Below the pieces are notes generated by a model. That model did no database searches, was not told the origin of the DNA, and saw only the letters and a program-made list of their open reading frames with translations. Positions 10,464-22,336 of a stretch of DNA of 64,000 bases are shown piece after piece. Position 1 is the stretch's first letter, and each line of letters starts with the position of its first letter. The position numbers and the translations under genes were made by a program. Location of the stretch: NCBI GenBank assembly GCA_928212115.1, contig CAKMRJ010005745.1, positions 217,523,953 to 217,587,952 of the forward strand. The letters run 5' to 3'. Source of the DNA: Lactuca virosa (taxonomy: Eukaryota; Streptophyta; Magnoliopsida; Asterales; Asteraceae).

Positions 10464-12587
10464 TGTAACACCTAGTTTCGGGATGTTTCTAATTTCAGGA
10501 TAATGGGTTGTAATTTGACCAATTTAAGGTCTTAGGCTTCAATGGAATAGAGTTTAGACCCTGTCGGATGTTGATAATGTTGATTAAATGATTAAAGTCA
10601 TCGAATTGGGCTTTGAAGCCAAAGGGCAAAATAGGAAAAGTGATATTTTGGACTTCTTGCATGAATTAATGAATTTAATTCGATATGTTTTAAGTCAAAA
10701 GTAATTAGATAGAATTTTGGGGCTTTTTAATACCTTCACGTGCATATAAAGATTGTTGAAATCGAACTTAGAACGAAGAAGTTATTACTGTTTTAAGTTG
10801 GAATGAAATGAGTGAAAAACTATCACCACGAGGTGGTGAATAGGTCACCACAAGGTGGTGAGCAGGCCAGCACGAGGTGGTCGTTGTGCATCCCCAGCCC
10901 TTGAATTTTAGGGTTTTCATTGTATTTAAAGGCAAGGTTCCATATTTTAGGGTATTTTCTCAGCCTCCATCACAAATAGAGCTCCTTGGGAGCCTTAGCC
11001 TCCCTATTCATGATTTGAGCTCCTCCTATCTCCTTGAACCTCCTTTGGTGCATATTTTGGGTGTTTTGGTAAAGGAAGCAAGAAAGGTTGTGCTTGGAAG
11101 CTTGAAGCTTGTGGATATCTACCTTCATCTATCTTCTGGACCTTTGTAAGTCACAAAGTTTCTTGCTTTTTTAGTATCTTGTCTTTGGATCTTGAAGTAT
11201 TATGAGTTTTATTCCATAATGATGAGTTTTAAGTGAAAGTTAGGAATAAAGTTTGCACTTTATTACTCTCTAAGGTCCTAAGAACATTGTATGTTTCAGA
11301 TCTGGATTTACAAGCTATTTTGATGTCATGCATGGGATTTTGACCCCATTTCTCACCATTTTAACCTAGTTTTGTAAGGGCGTGTATTGGACATGCATGT
11401 CCATAAATTTAGGATTTTTATGGACCATTGGGATGCAAAGAATCCGCCTGGAAAGTTTGAGTGGCTAACTTAAAGGATTAAGGACTTAATGGAGTTTTGG
11501 ATCTGTCGCGTTGCCACTACGTGGTTAAGTGATGACCACAACGTGGAGGGAAATTACATCGGGATCTACTTTGAGCCGGACCATGGCGTGGCCATGGTAT
11601 TGCCACGACGTGGTGTTCCGTTGAGTTGACTTTGACCGTTGACTTTTGACATGTTTGACTTTTGGTCAAACTTGGGTCGAATTGAGTATTTAACTTAGGA
11701 CTAGTTATGGTTTGGCTTTAGGTATCTAGGGTAATTTTTTCTGTAGTTGAGATTGATGTGGAGCTTCTATTATTATGATGTATATCCTTGCATGGTAGGA
11801 TGTAAGGGAGTAACGGTATGATGGTTAGATCAGTAGGATGGTGATTGTCGAATTGAGTGTTGTAGGGGTTGTATGTAGTCATGTAGCATAGCCTAAGAAC
11901 TCTTAAATCTAGGATTTCTTGCATGTTACTTTTTTGGTTGCGGTCTTAGAATAGGATCACCTGCTTGACTGTCTATTCTACCTCTGATTACATACAAATA
12001 TGCATTCAATTGGTGATCTGTCAGTCGTGGCTTAGGGTGCAGCATGATACTTTTGTATGTTGCAGTGGGTTGTTAGACAGATAGACTAGTATAGACAGTT
12101 TCATGTGTTGTTACTTATTTGTTTGGTTGTTTTTTTCTATATGTCGACATATATTGTGGTGAGTTGAGGCGGTCCTGCTTTCTGCGGTATGTCAAGATAC
12201 CCGGGCGAGCCAACAATGTGTTAAAGGCCAGATGCAGACTGGATTTATGTTGTAGGCAAGTGAGAGGTGGACCAGTCATGGACTGAAGGCCGATGTGTAT
12301 ATTCTTGTATGTATATTGTGGTGTGTGGTATCTTGTGGGAACTCACTAAGCTTTGGCGTACAGTTGTGGGTTAAATGCTTGCAGGTACTCCTAATGATCG
12401 TGGGAAGACGAAGGTGTGACTGTACAAACTCATCTGTAGCATTGATGTTTCACATTTATTATGATACTCTAATTTTTGTATAATTATATTTTGAACAAAT
12501 GAAACTTCTTGACTTGGGTTTTTATGAAAATGGTGTTTTATCTCAACTAAAAATGAATTTTTTTTTTGTGGAAAATAGGACGTTACA
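10464..12587 (+). mobile_element. Solo LTR (Ty3-type) with paired CCAC...GTGG palindromes
   Basis: Begins TGTAACACCTAGTTTCGGGA and ends AATAGGACGTTACA. The 5-bp flanks are GTTAG (10459-10463) and ATTAG (12588-12592), matching at 4 of 5. It shares late LTR landmarks with the tandem-array LTRs, namely GGAACTCACTAAGCTTTG at about 12338 and TTGCAGGTAC at about 12380, so it is a relative of that family. It has five-member and paired palindromes at 10825, 10847, 10869; 11514, 11536; and 11581, 11603. No internal region is present. Confidence 0.87.
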
Positions 12588-12592
12588 ATTAG

Positions 12593-14232
12593 GTGACATG
12601 TATTATGAGTATGTACTTACTTTAGTCAAATGCTAGACTTCTAATATTACGAGTATGTACTTACTTTAGGTGACATGTATTACTAAAGTGTTACCTATAA
12701 GCATCGGTAGGGGTGTCAAAATCCTATTAATTCACTTATTAAGCTCTTAACATTAAAATTGAAATTTATTATTTAAATGTATTTTTGTGTTAAAACATAA
12801 ACATAGCCGAAAATTGGGACTAACTAGGAGGTTGGATGCAAAGGTATAGTGTTTCAAAGTTTGTCCTAATTAACATTATTCATGTGAACCGCCTGGTGTA
12901 ATATTTCTAACCGTAAGAAATAACCCGAGAACCCAAAACTACTCACATGGACTGCTTGGGATCTCATTCGAATCACGTGAACCGGTCTGATACCCCTTTT
13001 TACTATTTTGACATCGTTCTATTCATATTGCACCTAAAACTTCCTATTTATCATCGAAAACCATTTTAAGCACTATAAATGGACAAAATAAGTGTCTCGA
13101 TATTATTTCATCTTCAATTAACTCTAATATTAGTAATTACTTAATTGATAAGTCATTTCGACACTATAAGAGCTTTGGAGAAGCACTTGTAACCATATTA
13201 AAACTTACTTTGATGATTAAGTTCTTTATTAGTTTCTAATTTATCCATATTTATTCTGGATAGATAATAAGTTTTTAATGAATCTCTAAACCACTTAATA
13301 AGCTCTTATATTACTTATTTACCATGTATTGGTCAATTTCTTTGAGAAAAAGGAGTTGGAATTGGCGATTATAGAGTTGTTTCAATTCAAACTATATTTT
13401 CTTTCCAAACCATTCTCAATCTATCAATCACCAATTAACCAACATACACAGGTTTCAACCATGGCATTTTTTTATTTATTAACAACTCAAATTAGAAGTT
13501 TCCTTCAAATCTTTATGTATCACCATTGAAACCCTAATTCAAAAGTTCAAATGCATAAACTTAAATGGATCAAAATTGTGAGATTTGTGGGGATTATCGA
13601 TGATTGAATTTGAGATTTCGTTTTAAATCATTAGAATAAAGTTAATTTAATCATTAAAACATAATCATCACAAATTTTCATGTGTCTTACATGGATGGAG
13701 CTTCAAGCTTCATAAAACCCTTAAATCAAAACTGTGTAAGTAAATTTCAATAAATCAGAGGTTTTCCATGACTTTCTCCGTGTCAACAAACAATTCGAAA
13801 TACCTAGAATTTTTAGAACATGTCCGATTCAAATAGCAATGATTTGAAGCACTTCTTTTTACACTATTTCAGAAACCCAAGGACTCAATCGTATGAATAT
13901 GTAAAATATAGGATTTCCAATCCTAGCAGGAAAAGGAGGGAAACGGATACTCAATTTATAGTGAATTCATTTGCTTGATATTGGATTGAAACACCTCATA
14001 AGCTCAGAATTAACATTTTATTTCATGAAAATTGAAATCGAAAACTCGAAATCTACCATTGTTGTCCATTGAACCTTTCAAAAACATTTAAACTTAATTC
14101 CAATCTATGAATAAGAAGAGTAAGATTATATTTGAGATCTATAAGCTAAAACACACTATGATTATTACCAAAACATTTTTAATATGATAATTTTCGGATT
14201 TAGGATTTCACTAAAACCCTAGATCGAAAATG
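12593..14232. other. AT-rich intergenic DNA
   Basis: A small duplication (GAGTATGTACTTACTTTAG at about 12608 and 12651) is the only repeat noted. No reading frame resembles a protein family. It may be relic transposon sequence. Confidence 0.45.
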
Positions 14233-15290
14233 TGTTGGAAAGAGTGTCCATGGTCATAACTATTTTGTGACATTTCTAATAATAGCAGGGTCCTTTTAGG
14301 TTGTCTTTAAGACATATTTGAGCAATTAAAAGACAAAAAGAATTTAGGAGAAATTAGTTTATTACATTTTCATGATTTGATAAATTAATTAGAAGCTAAT
14401 TTGTAATTAATTAATAAGAGGGTTTTTTTTCCTCTCCCCTCCCCTCTCCTAAGGTTTTGTTGTTTTCATCATTTGGTTTCCTTGGGTATGATTTCATTAG
14501 AGGGATTATATTCTTGTTTGTTACATCCAAGAAAAGGTGGCGAGAACACGATCTCAAGCAACGATATCTCTAGCTTCTAAAGAGGTATGTTTATTATGCA
14601 TCTTGTAGTTGCAATAATATAATGAACACATAGGAATTGTTATATGCTTATGCTACTTATGAACATGTGTTTATTTGCCTAAAACCATGCAACAGAATCG
14701 AAGCCTTAGTTCATAGTTATTTGTACTACCAATCAAATTTGATTTGTGTAAAATCTTGTTTGTATGTTATGTTTTTCAAACTTAGGGTGTAGAAGGTGCG
14801 AAATTATTATTTTTGTTTTCTATGGCTATTTTTATTACCTTTTCCTAAACCAGGGGTTTAATGGCCATAAGCTTGAACCTTAAATTGGAAACTAGGGTTT
14901 ACTGGGAAATTAAAGTGTTGCACCCTAATGCAACGTTTTAAGAAAAAAGGTTGTATCAGCAAATCCTAATGCAAGGTTTCTAAAAAAAGGTTGCATTAGC
15001 ATACCCTAATGGAATGTTTTTTTTTGGAAAACTGTTGCATCAGATTCTAATTAGGCAACACTTTTGAAACCCTAATTTGCTTAGCAAGTTTCCTAACTTG
15101 TTTTCCAAAAATGCAAATATGAAGATTTTTCAAATATTGGATATACCTCTTTACTCGAATATTTTTATAATAAGGTTTATAAATTTAAATATTAAGTTTG
15201 TTTTAATTACTAACATTGTCACCTCGCATGTTTAATTTAAGTTAATAAACTCGTAAATTTAAATGGTTTAAATTTTACCTATATATGTTA
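14233..15290 (+). other. Possible degraded Copia-type LTR
   Basis: It starts TGTTGGAAAGAGTGTCCATG, which resembles the beginning of some plant Copia LTRs, and contains an AGAGGTATGT donor-like site at about 14582. Near 14915-15060 a phrase of the type CCCTAATGCAA(C/G)GTTT recurs about three times. No matching end, primer site or target duplication was found, so the assignment is tentative. Confidence 0.3.
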
Positions 15291-15295
15291 GAATA

Positions 15296-15296
<1 letters not shown>

Positions 15297-15365
<69 letters not shown>

Positions 15366-15366
15366 G
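15297..15366. repeat. TA then GA microsatellite, left flank of a small inverted-repeat element
   Basis: About 50 bases of TA repeats followed by about 18 bases of GA repeats, ending directly at the conserved TAGGTTCC edge of the element. The same TA-GA-TAGGTTCC junction occurs at about 50809-50888. Confidence 0.95.
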
Positions 15367-15822
15367 TAGGTTCCTTTAAGATTCAAAATAAAATAGAGAT
15401 CTTGAGATTCAACCTCAGCCACATAATTCACATTTGCCGCTATAATCCTCCGGCGTACCGGCACGACGGGTCTATTATAATCATAAATGATTACGTAACG
15501 CCACCAATTCATTTCACCTCCGCCACCTTACCCACCACCACAACTGTCACCGCTACCATCACCACTTCTGCTACCAACCGTTATAATCATATATCATTAC
15601 TCAATATGTGAACACACATATATGTATAATCATTTATGATTAGGCATATACATATGAACATGTATAATCATATATGATTATACCTCTTTGCTATATAATC
15701 ATTTATGATTAGTCATACCCCGTTGTTGTCGGTACGCTGGAGCGTTAGAGCGGCAAATGAGAAATATGTGGCTAAGGTTGAATCTCAAGATCTCTATTTT
15801 TTTTAATCTCAAGTGAACCGTC

Positions 15823-15826
<4 letters not shown>
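15367..15826. mobile_element. Small TIR element in a TA microsatellite (family A, copy 1)
   Basis: The left end (TAGGTTCCTTTAAGATTC, then AGAGATCTTGAGATTCAACC) is repeated in reverse at the right end (GGTTGAATCTCAAGATCTCT near 15775), giving TIRs of about 100 bp. The interior holds a CCACCACC-rich stretch and several TAATCATNTATGATTA palindromes. A second copy is at 50881-51426. Both copies sit exactly between TA repeats, recalling elements such as rice Micron that are known from TA microsatellites. No transposase is present, and the superfamily is unknown. Confidence 0.8.

Positions 15827-15890
<64 letters not shown>
15827..15890. repeat. TA microsatellite, right flank of the family A element
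   Basis: About 60 bases of TA repeats with one AATATA interruption, directly following CCGTCCCCTATA. Confidence 0.95.
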
Positions 15891-15893
<3 letters not shown>

Positions 15894-18800
15894 CATTGCA
15901 TCCTCGCATGTTTAAAAACATTGTCAGTCTTACCGCAACTATGTTCACCCACTCTGATGCTATAAGAAAGGTTTATTGAGGTTTCTTTGATTCCTCATAA
16001 GGTCAGTTTTTAAAAGCTAAATGCTTACCACCCTCACCGCCTTTTTACATTTTGAGTGGAGCTAACGAAAGGGTATGATAGGATAATGTTCAAGTTAAAA
16101 CTATTAACTTAAAATATTAAAACATAATCCCATTTTGAACATAAGTAAAACATGAATCTTATGCAGCCCATGAAAAACACAAGTTTTCTTTGTAATTTGT
16201 TGATGGAGCGTGTACGGTGCAACACATCAATCTGAGAGTATAGTTGAAAACGAAGTGGTATTCGTGATACTAAAGTGCATCTTGAGCCAGGAATCATGTG
16301 GTTTTTGCATGGTTGATCCACCATCTAAACAATGATCCACTACATCCCTATCATGTACTAAGATGAGCAGAATCAAGATTAACTTGTCATTGACGTAGTC
16401 AATGAATCTCAAAGATCTTGGAACTTCATAGTGATTAAAATTGGAGAATAGTGTTGCCTACCCAAATAGCTTTGTGGTGTGATTACAGAATCCTTCTTCA
16501 CATCATGGAGTGAAATATAGATTCTAGCCTTATTTAAATAATCTTGTTGAATTGAGTAATTATTTTTGAAGGATTAAAAAAACAAACCAGAATGCAACTT
16601 AATATAGAATAATGTTTATAAATTTATCCATTCAAAGTTATTGTTATAAAACATCTAAAAGGATAAGATGATATGACTGATCAATCTTGTCTAAATTCGT
16701 AGTTTGAGAATAGCTCTGATGAACGAAAAGAAAGATCATGCCTTAGATAAATCTCTTCATGAGGTTACTCCAACCACTGTGTTTAAACTGTAGAAAGAAA
16801 CAATTACCAAGTGTACATTGTATACTGACATTTTGAAGTAGAATGAAATTTTACTAAGTTAGGAGTTGACTATGATTATCATAATCAACTAGCTGACATG
16901 TACATATAATCAATCCACTCTAATTCTCATATAAAAAACTTTTGAAATATCTATAAGAGAGTTGCATGGCATGTTGAGGGTCTTTTATAACTAACATGGT
17001 CAATCATAGGAACTCTAAATCCTCCTATATCCGCTATCAAGAATGGAAGTGTCGAGAAGAATAGAGCCAATTGCCTATGGGTAAAAGTCGATTATAGTTG
17101 GTATACCTAATTACAGCCCCAAACTCCAAGGACAAACAGGAAGGATTATTCTGAGACATAATTTGGTAGGCTATTAGTTTCCATAACATAGAAATGACCA
17201 AGAAAGCATACATGCCCAACATATCTGAAAGAGCTGAAAAGCTAAATACCAAAGAGTCACTACAAATAAAATGACGTTTAGTGGCACAATAATTTTTTGC
17301 CACTATGAAGGCTTTCATTGAAGAATCGAAAGAATTCACCATCTCTCTCTCTTCTCAATTCTACATATCAACATCCCTAAACGCATTCCATTATCTTCTG
17401 CATATCACAAAAGAGGTTAGAAGGATGGGAAGCTAATTTTAATTCAACTCCTGCTTGGTTTTTCTTGTTCATATATGTCGCTCTTTTTTCCCTTTCTTAA
17501 AAGAAATTCATACTTCTCTTTCCCTCTCTTCTTTCATACGACCACAGTGCAGGGAGGGGGAAGCACGATTATGTTATAGAGGTGGTTGTCGGGGAGGCGG
17601 TTGTGAATGGAGTGACAATGATGATGGCCAAGACAATCAATCGATGACTGTATGTATGGATTCTTTCCTTCTCAAAACTTTTCTGAGTATCTAGCCTTAA
17701 CTTCGTACATTGCTGGAAAATTAGGATTTTTGAGCATATCGATGACCATTTATGGTGAAATTCTTTGTAAGTTGCTTTTGGATAGCGAATAAGAAGGAAT
17801 ATTTTTTGTTAATTTCTCTATATAATTGGAGATTAGGGATGATTGATCAATGTCCTGCAGTCCTGCTCATCTAAATTTGTAAGCAACATTTGTACATGGA
17901 CATTGGCTTGATGATCAGTTCTAGTGGGAATACAATGCTCACGGCAAAATATGAAGTAGGTAGATGGGTTGAGCAGGTCAAATGCATGAATACCTTCCCA
18001 TGGTGTATCTAATGCTTACAAGTTAGGTACATATAATCATCAATGTTGTATTAGTCTCTTTGTAAAATGCCCATTAAAATATGAATTTTAAATAACACTG
18101 TGTTTGATTTGCCTGGTGACTGACTTGGACAATTTAATCACCATTCTATATGGGTAGAATCTTTGGGGATTCATGTTTATGCAAACTACTCTTTTAGTTT
18201 TAGTGATTTTATTTTGTATTTATGGGCTTACACTTACAATCTTTTGTCATATTTGTTTAATGGTTATTAAAAAAAACGCTTACTAGGTTCTTACACTTGA
18301 ATATGAGAATATTTACGTTAGATATAGAATTGTTTATTATGTTTTTGTGGATGAGCTATTCGTTGTTTATTTGATAACACTTGTAGGTAATCTTAGTTTT
18401 GGAAAAAAATTGCTAATCTTAGTTTTTTGAAGTGTAAAAATTGATTTCTTTTTTGAGTTTGTTAATGTTGTAAAGATGGTTTTGGTTTTGATATCTCCCA
18501 TAAATAGTAAATTCAATTTAACAAACATAATTATTATTTATCTCCTTCTATTGCAATAATCATTTTGTACAGGTTTTGATATTGGGAGAAGGAAATTATA
18601 TAATTGAAGAGAAAGGAAAAGAAAATCCCCTATGTAAGGTTTGAATATTTTTCTCTCCTTCACTTTTCCGGATTAATAGTTTAATATCCTTATTTTTTTT
18701 TATTTTTTCTTGAAATGTGAAAAGAAATTTAACAGTCAATTCAAGGCAACAATAGGACCCGATTTCTTGAGAAAATAAATGGAATTTGAGGATAAACTCT

Positions 18801-19426
18801 TCACTCTATAGGTTAGTTGTTAGTGATGCTTATTTAATAGAGATGCAGATCCGTTTGAAAGCATTATAAACTTGGTTATGTGGGTATCAATCAGAAACAT
18901 AAAAAGAGATGGATTAAATATTGTGACAAATGAAAAGGTTTAGGCTTTTAAAATTCTAATTTCTTGATTCTCACTACCGATTACGAATATAATATTAACC
19001 CAGATATTATTCCATGTAAATTTGTTGGAGTTTTTTCTTCTATGTACACCTAAGTATAAATCTTTCACCACTCCCATAATACTAGTTGTAACATCACATA
19101 CACGGTAGCTAAGGAACTCATTCAACCTCTAAATCAAATAAAGCTACGATGGAAAGTTAGTTATAAAATAGTCCTAATTCATTATTGAAACTAACACAGG
19201 CCATGATCTACACCACCATGATTACATTTTTTTATTCTTGCAGAAAGTTACCTATTAGTACACGAAGAAGATTGATCCATCTTCAAACAATGTTACTTAC
19301 CTGTGGTAATGTATTTTGAATTCTTATAGCATTAATAACTTTCTATACTCATACTAAGTTTTATTATAAATTGTTTTGTTTTCTAGTATTTCCTACAAGC
19401 TATTTCAAATGATTCTGCAAACACAC
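15891..19426. other. Intergenic DNA with no supported gene
   Basis: I find no convincing coding region here. The only transposon-like hint is CACTACAAATAAAATGACG at about 17259, followed by a small hairpin (TAGTGGCA ... TGCCACTA). This looks like one end of a small CACTA-type element, but I could not find its partner end. Short open frames at 17037-17342 (minus) and 17455-17694 (plus) have no recognisable domains. Confidence 0.45.
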
Positions 19427-21519
19427 TGTAGCACCCGATTCCTGGTACGTATTTAAATTCAAGGAATATTGCAATTTACTCTGGGACTCGGCGAGTTGGA
19501 GGCCCAACTCGTCGAGTAGACTCGACTGTTGATCGGAGGTTTAAGTGACCTACTCGACAAGTCCGAAGACCGACTCGATGAGTAGGAGCTGTCTGGACAA
19601 AAGCCTAATATTTAGGGTTTGCACCCTATTTAAACAACTTAACTCGCCCCAAACCAGCCTCCATCGAAGTCCCTCTCACTTCCAGAATACCCTAACTCGA
19701 AACCCTAGCTTTGTTTGAGTGCTCTCAAGCCATTTTGTGTATCTTTTTGTGTGTTTTAGGTTGGAGAAGGAGAAGGAAGTTTGGAAGTTCAAGTAGAAGC
19801 AAGGAGATCCAGAAGTTTTACTCCATTCTCAGCTCATTTGAGGTAAAAAGCTGGAACCTTGAACATCTATCTCTTAGATTGTTTTGGGGTTGTTTTTACC
19901 CTTTAATGAGTATAGAGAAGCAAAAATCGAATTTTGTGGATGTGCTTAGAGTTGCACTTCGGATCTGGGGCTTGGGGGTCTTTATGGCATAAAGGTGCCA
20001 ACTTTGTTGCCATAACACCCCATGCATCTTGTAGACCTCCTTTTATGGCTTTTTGAGCCAAAGGCCCCATCCTGTGTATCAAGTTGAAGCTTTACGTATA
20101 AATTCGACCTAGGAGGCCAGATCTATGGTTTTGACGCATTAAGACCCATTATAATCGACTGTATAATGTTGTAGAAAGAGGGACTCGGTGAGTTACTTGG
20201 TGACTCGGCGAGTCGGGACGCTTTTTCCCCAAAACGACTTCTGGAAATGGTTTTGGTTGAGTGGAAGGAACACTCAGCCTGCTAGGGGTTTGTTTGGAAC
20301 TGGAATCATAGGACTCGACGAGTGTATGAACAGACTCGGCGAGTCCAAGGCAATCTCCCAATCTTTGAAGATGGACTCGACGAGTTGTTCATACAACTCG
20401 GCGAGTCATAGACTGGACACATTCTTATGAGGGAGATGAACTCGACGAGTTCAAGGTCGAACTCGGCGAGTCGGATGAAGATGGCCCCAATGGTATGATT
20501 GAAGAAGAACCCGTCGAGTTCTTGCTAGACTCGACGAGTAGAGACGGGGATTGGTTCGAGTTAGAGGAGTATGGACTCGACGAGTTGGTAGACCAACTCG
20601 GCGAGTCAGGTCAACTGGATGTTGACTTTGACCGATGTTGACTTTGACTGAATTGAGTTGACCCTGGTTGGGTTGCATGTTCGAATTGATAACTTAGAAG
20701 GGTTGTCGTGTAGGGATTGAGGAGTCGAGGGGAGTCGACTTTCACGCCGAGGACATTTCAGACACTACACGAACGAGGTGAGTTACCTTCCAGTAGAAGT
20801 GGGTCTAAGGCACCAAGGTCGGCCCACTGGTAATTGTTTAGTTGTGATGATTGTCTTTGTGATAATCATCTGGGTTGCTTGTGCTTGATATATGTGTATG
20901 CTAGTATGCTATGTTATGTGAGATAGTATCAGTAGGGGGGACTAGTCCCCGATTCGGTCGCTAGGACCAAGGTAGGTCGGACACCCAGATATGTCTGACA
21001 TCATGATTATGATATGATATTATATGCTAGCGGTAGGGGTGAAATAGTCCCGTATTCGGTTGAGATAGACCGGAGGGTAGGTCGGCACTCCAGAATAGCC
21101 TGACCGGGTAGGTCAGCACCCCAGAATGGCTTGACATGGGTATGTCAGCACCCCAGAATGGCTTGAAATGGGTAGGTCGGGCACCAAGAATTGCCCGGAA
21201 ATATGTATATGGTTTTGGTATGTGGTATGATGGGGGAACTCACTAAGCTTTGCGCTTACAGTTTCAGTTTTGGTTTCAGGTACCTCTTCATCCAAGGGGA
21301 AGGAGTCGTCGGTGTAGTACGCATCAAACACACACACATGATTTCCGCATGGAGTTTCTGGGATTTACTCTGATTTTTCATCACTCTTGACATTGTGATT
21401 TTGAAACATGACGTTATGGTTTTTTATAAGTTGATGTAACTTGACAATGTTTTGGTATACTATTTCATGAGGTACTTAATTAAAAATGAAATTTTTGGCC
21501 TTGAAATTGGGATGTTACA
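19427..21519 (+). repeat. LTR 1 of the array
   Basis: TG...CA ends (TGTAGCACCCGATTCC and GGGATGTTACA), 2093 bp. A TATA-like TATTTAAA lies at 19627-19634. Eight palindrome pairs run from 19486 to 20606, and tandem GGTAGGTCAGCACCCCAGAA-type units lie at about 21070-21190. The five bases before it are CACAC; no matching duplication exists downstream because the array is truncated. It has several one-base gaps compared with LTR 3. Confidence 0.95.
19486..20606. repeat. Eight paired ACTCGNCGAGT palindromes (LTR 1)
   Basis: Pairs of 11-bp palindromes start at 19486/19507, 19552/19573, 20183/20203, 20313/20334, 20375/20396, 20440/20461, 20509/20529 and 20575/20596. Six of the eight have a start-to-start distance of exactly 21 bp and two are 20 bp. 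Five pairs in a row repeat every 62-69 bp. Because each arm is self-complementary, the two arms of a pair can also form one hairpin, and at 20375 and 20575 the stem extends into the spacer (AGTTG...CAACT). Confidence 0.95.
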
Positions 21520-21522
21520 AGT

Positions 21523-21535
21523 TGGTATCAGAGCC
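21523..21535 (+). other. Primer binding site, initiator tRNA-Met (copy 1)
   Basis: TGGTATCAGAGCC, the standard complement of the 3' end of plant initiator tRNA-Met, 3 bp after LTR 1. Confidence 0.95.
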
Positions 21536-22336
21536 TTGGTTTGAGGGATTCGGCACACCTTCGGGGGTGTCTGGACTCAAACCGAGGACTAAAAGATTTT
21601 CACAAGGAAACAGTTTTCTAAAATTTAGTAAAGAATTTTGAGAAAGAACAAGGTGTGTGATGCGTGCGACCGGCCGAGCTCAAGTAAGTTTTCCCCAAGA
21701 TACCCATACTTGTTATGTTATGTATATGATTTATGATTCTGAGAACTGCATGCTAGATTAGGGCTAAGGATCTAGGAGGATGCCTTGTATGCCTGATGTA
21801 TGATTCTGAGAACTGCATGCTAGAATAGGGCTAAGGATCTAGGAAGGATGCCTTGAATGCCTGTAGTATGAGCTGTATGCTAGGACTGTTTAGTCAGTGG
21901 TAGGATGTCCTGATCAGTTTATGCTTGTTGTGGTTACTCGATGCACGAATGCTGCTTGCTTTGTGCTATAGGGGTTTTGGCTAACTTTAACTAACTAGTG
22001 AGCGGATATGTAACAGTATTCGCAAGCTAGTTAGGGAGAGGTGGTGGTAGGACTCCTAGTGCAGCTGACGGCGGAGAGTAGGTCGGAGAGTATCCTAGGA
22101 AAGCCTAGGATGAGCTTAGTTGGAAGTTGAATTAGTAGAAGGGACTTGGTGAAGTCAAGGCAGTTCTTGAGGAGGAAGTACGGATAGATGTGGAAGGTAG
22201 TATGGGCCCGTACTACTGGAAGCAGAGGATCCGTACTCGAATCAAGGAAGGCTGAGACAGAACCGGGAAACTTGGAGAGTGTGCGAGACCTCTCGAGGAT
22301 ATGTATGATCCTGACGTTTATGTGTTCATTTTCAGT
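21536..22336 (+). other. Untranslated leader of copy 1
   Basis: Lies between the primer site and the gag ATG. It contains a direct duplication of about 70 bp (ATTCTGAGAACTGCATGCTA at about 21734 and 21804). The sequence just before the gag ATG reads TTCATTTTCAGT, a good splice acceptor, so the leader may be spliced. The same layout occurs in copies 2 and 3. Confidence 0.7.

Noticed and set aside
17259..17310. CACTACAAATAAAATGACG, possible second CACTA element end
   Set aside because: No inverted partner end or target duplication was found nearby, so only a possible fragment; not annotated as an element.
21523..21535. Possible tRNA-Met gene sequence
   Set aside because: Only the 13-base primer binding site is present directly after the LTR; no cloverleaf sequence surrounds it.
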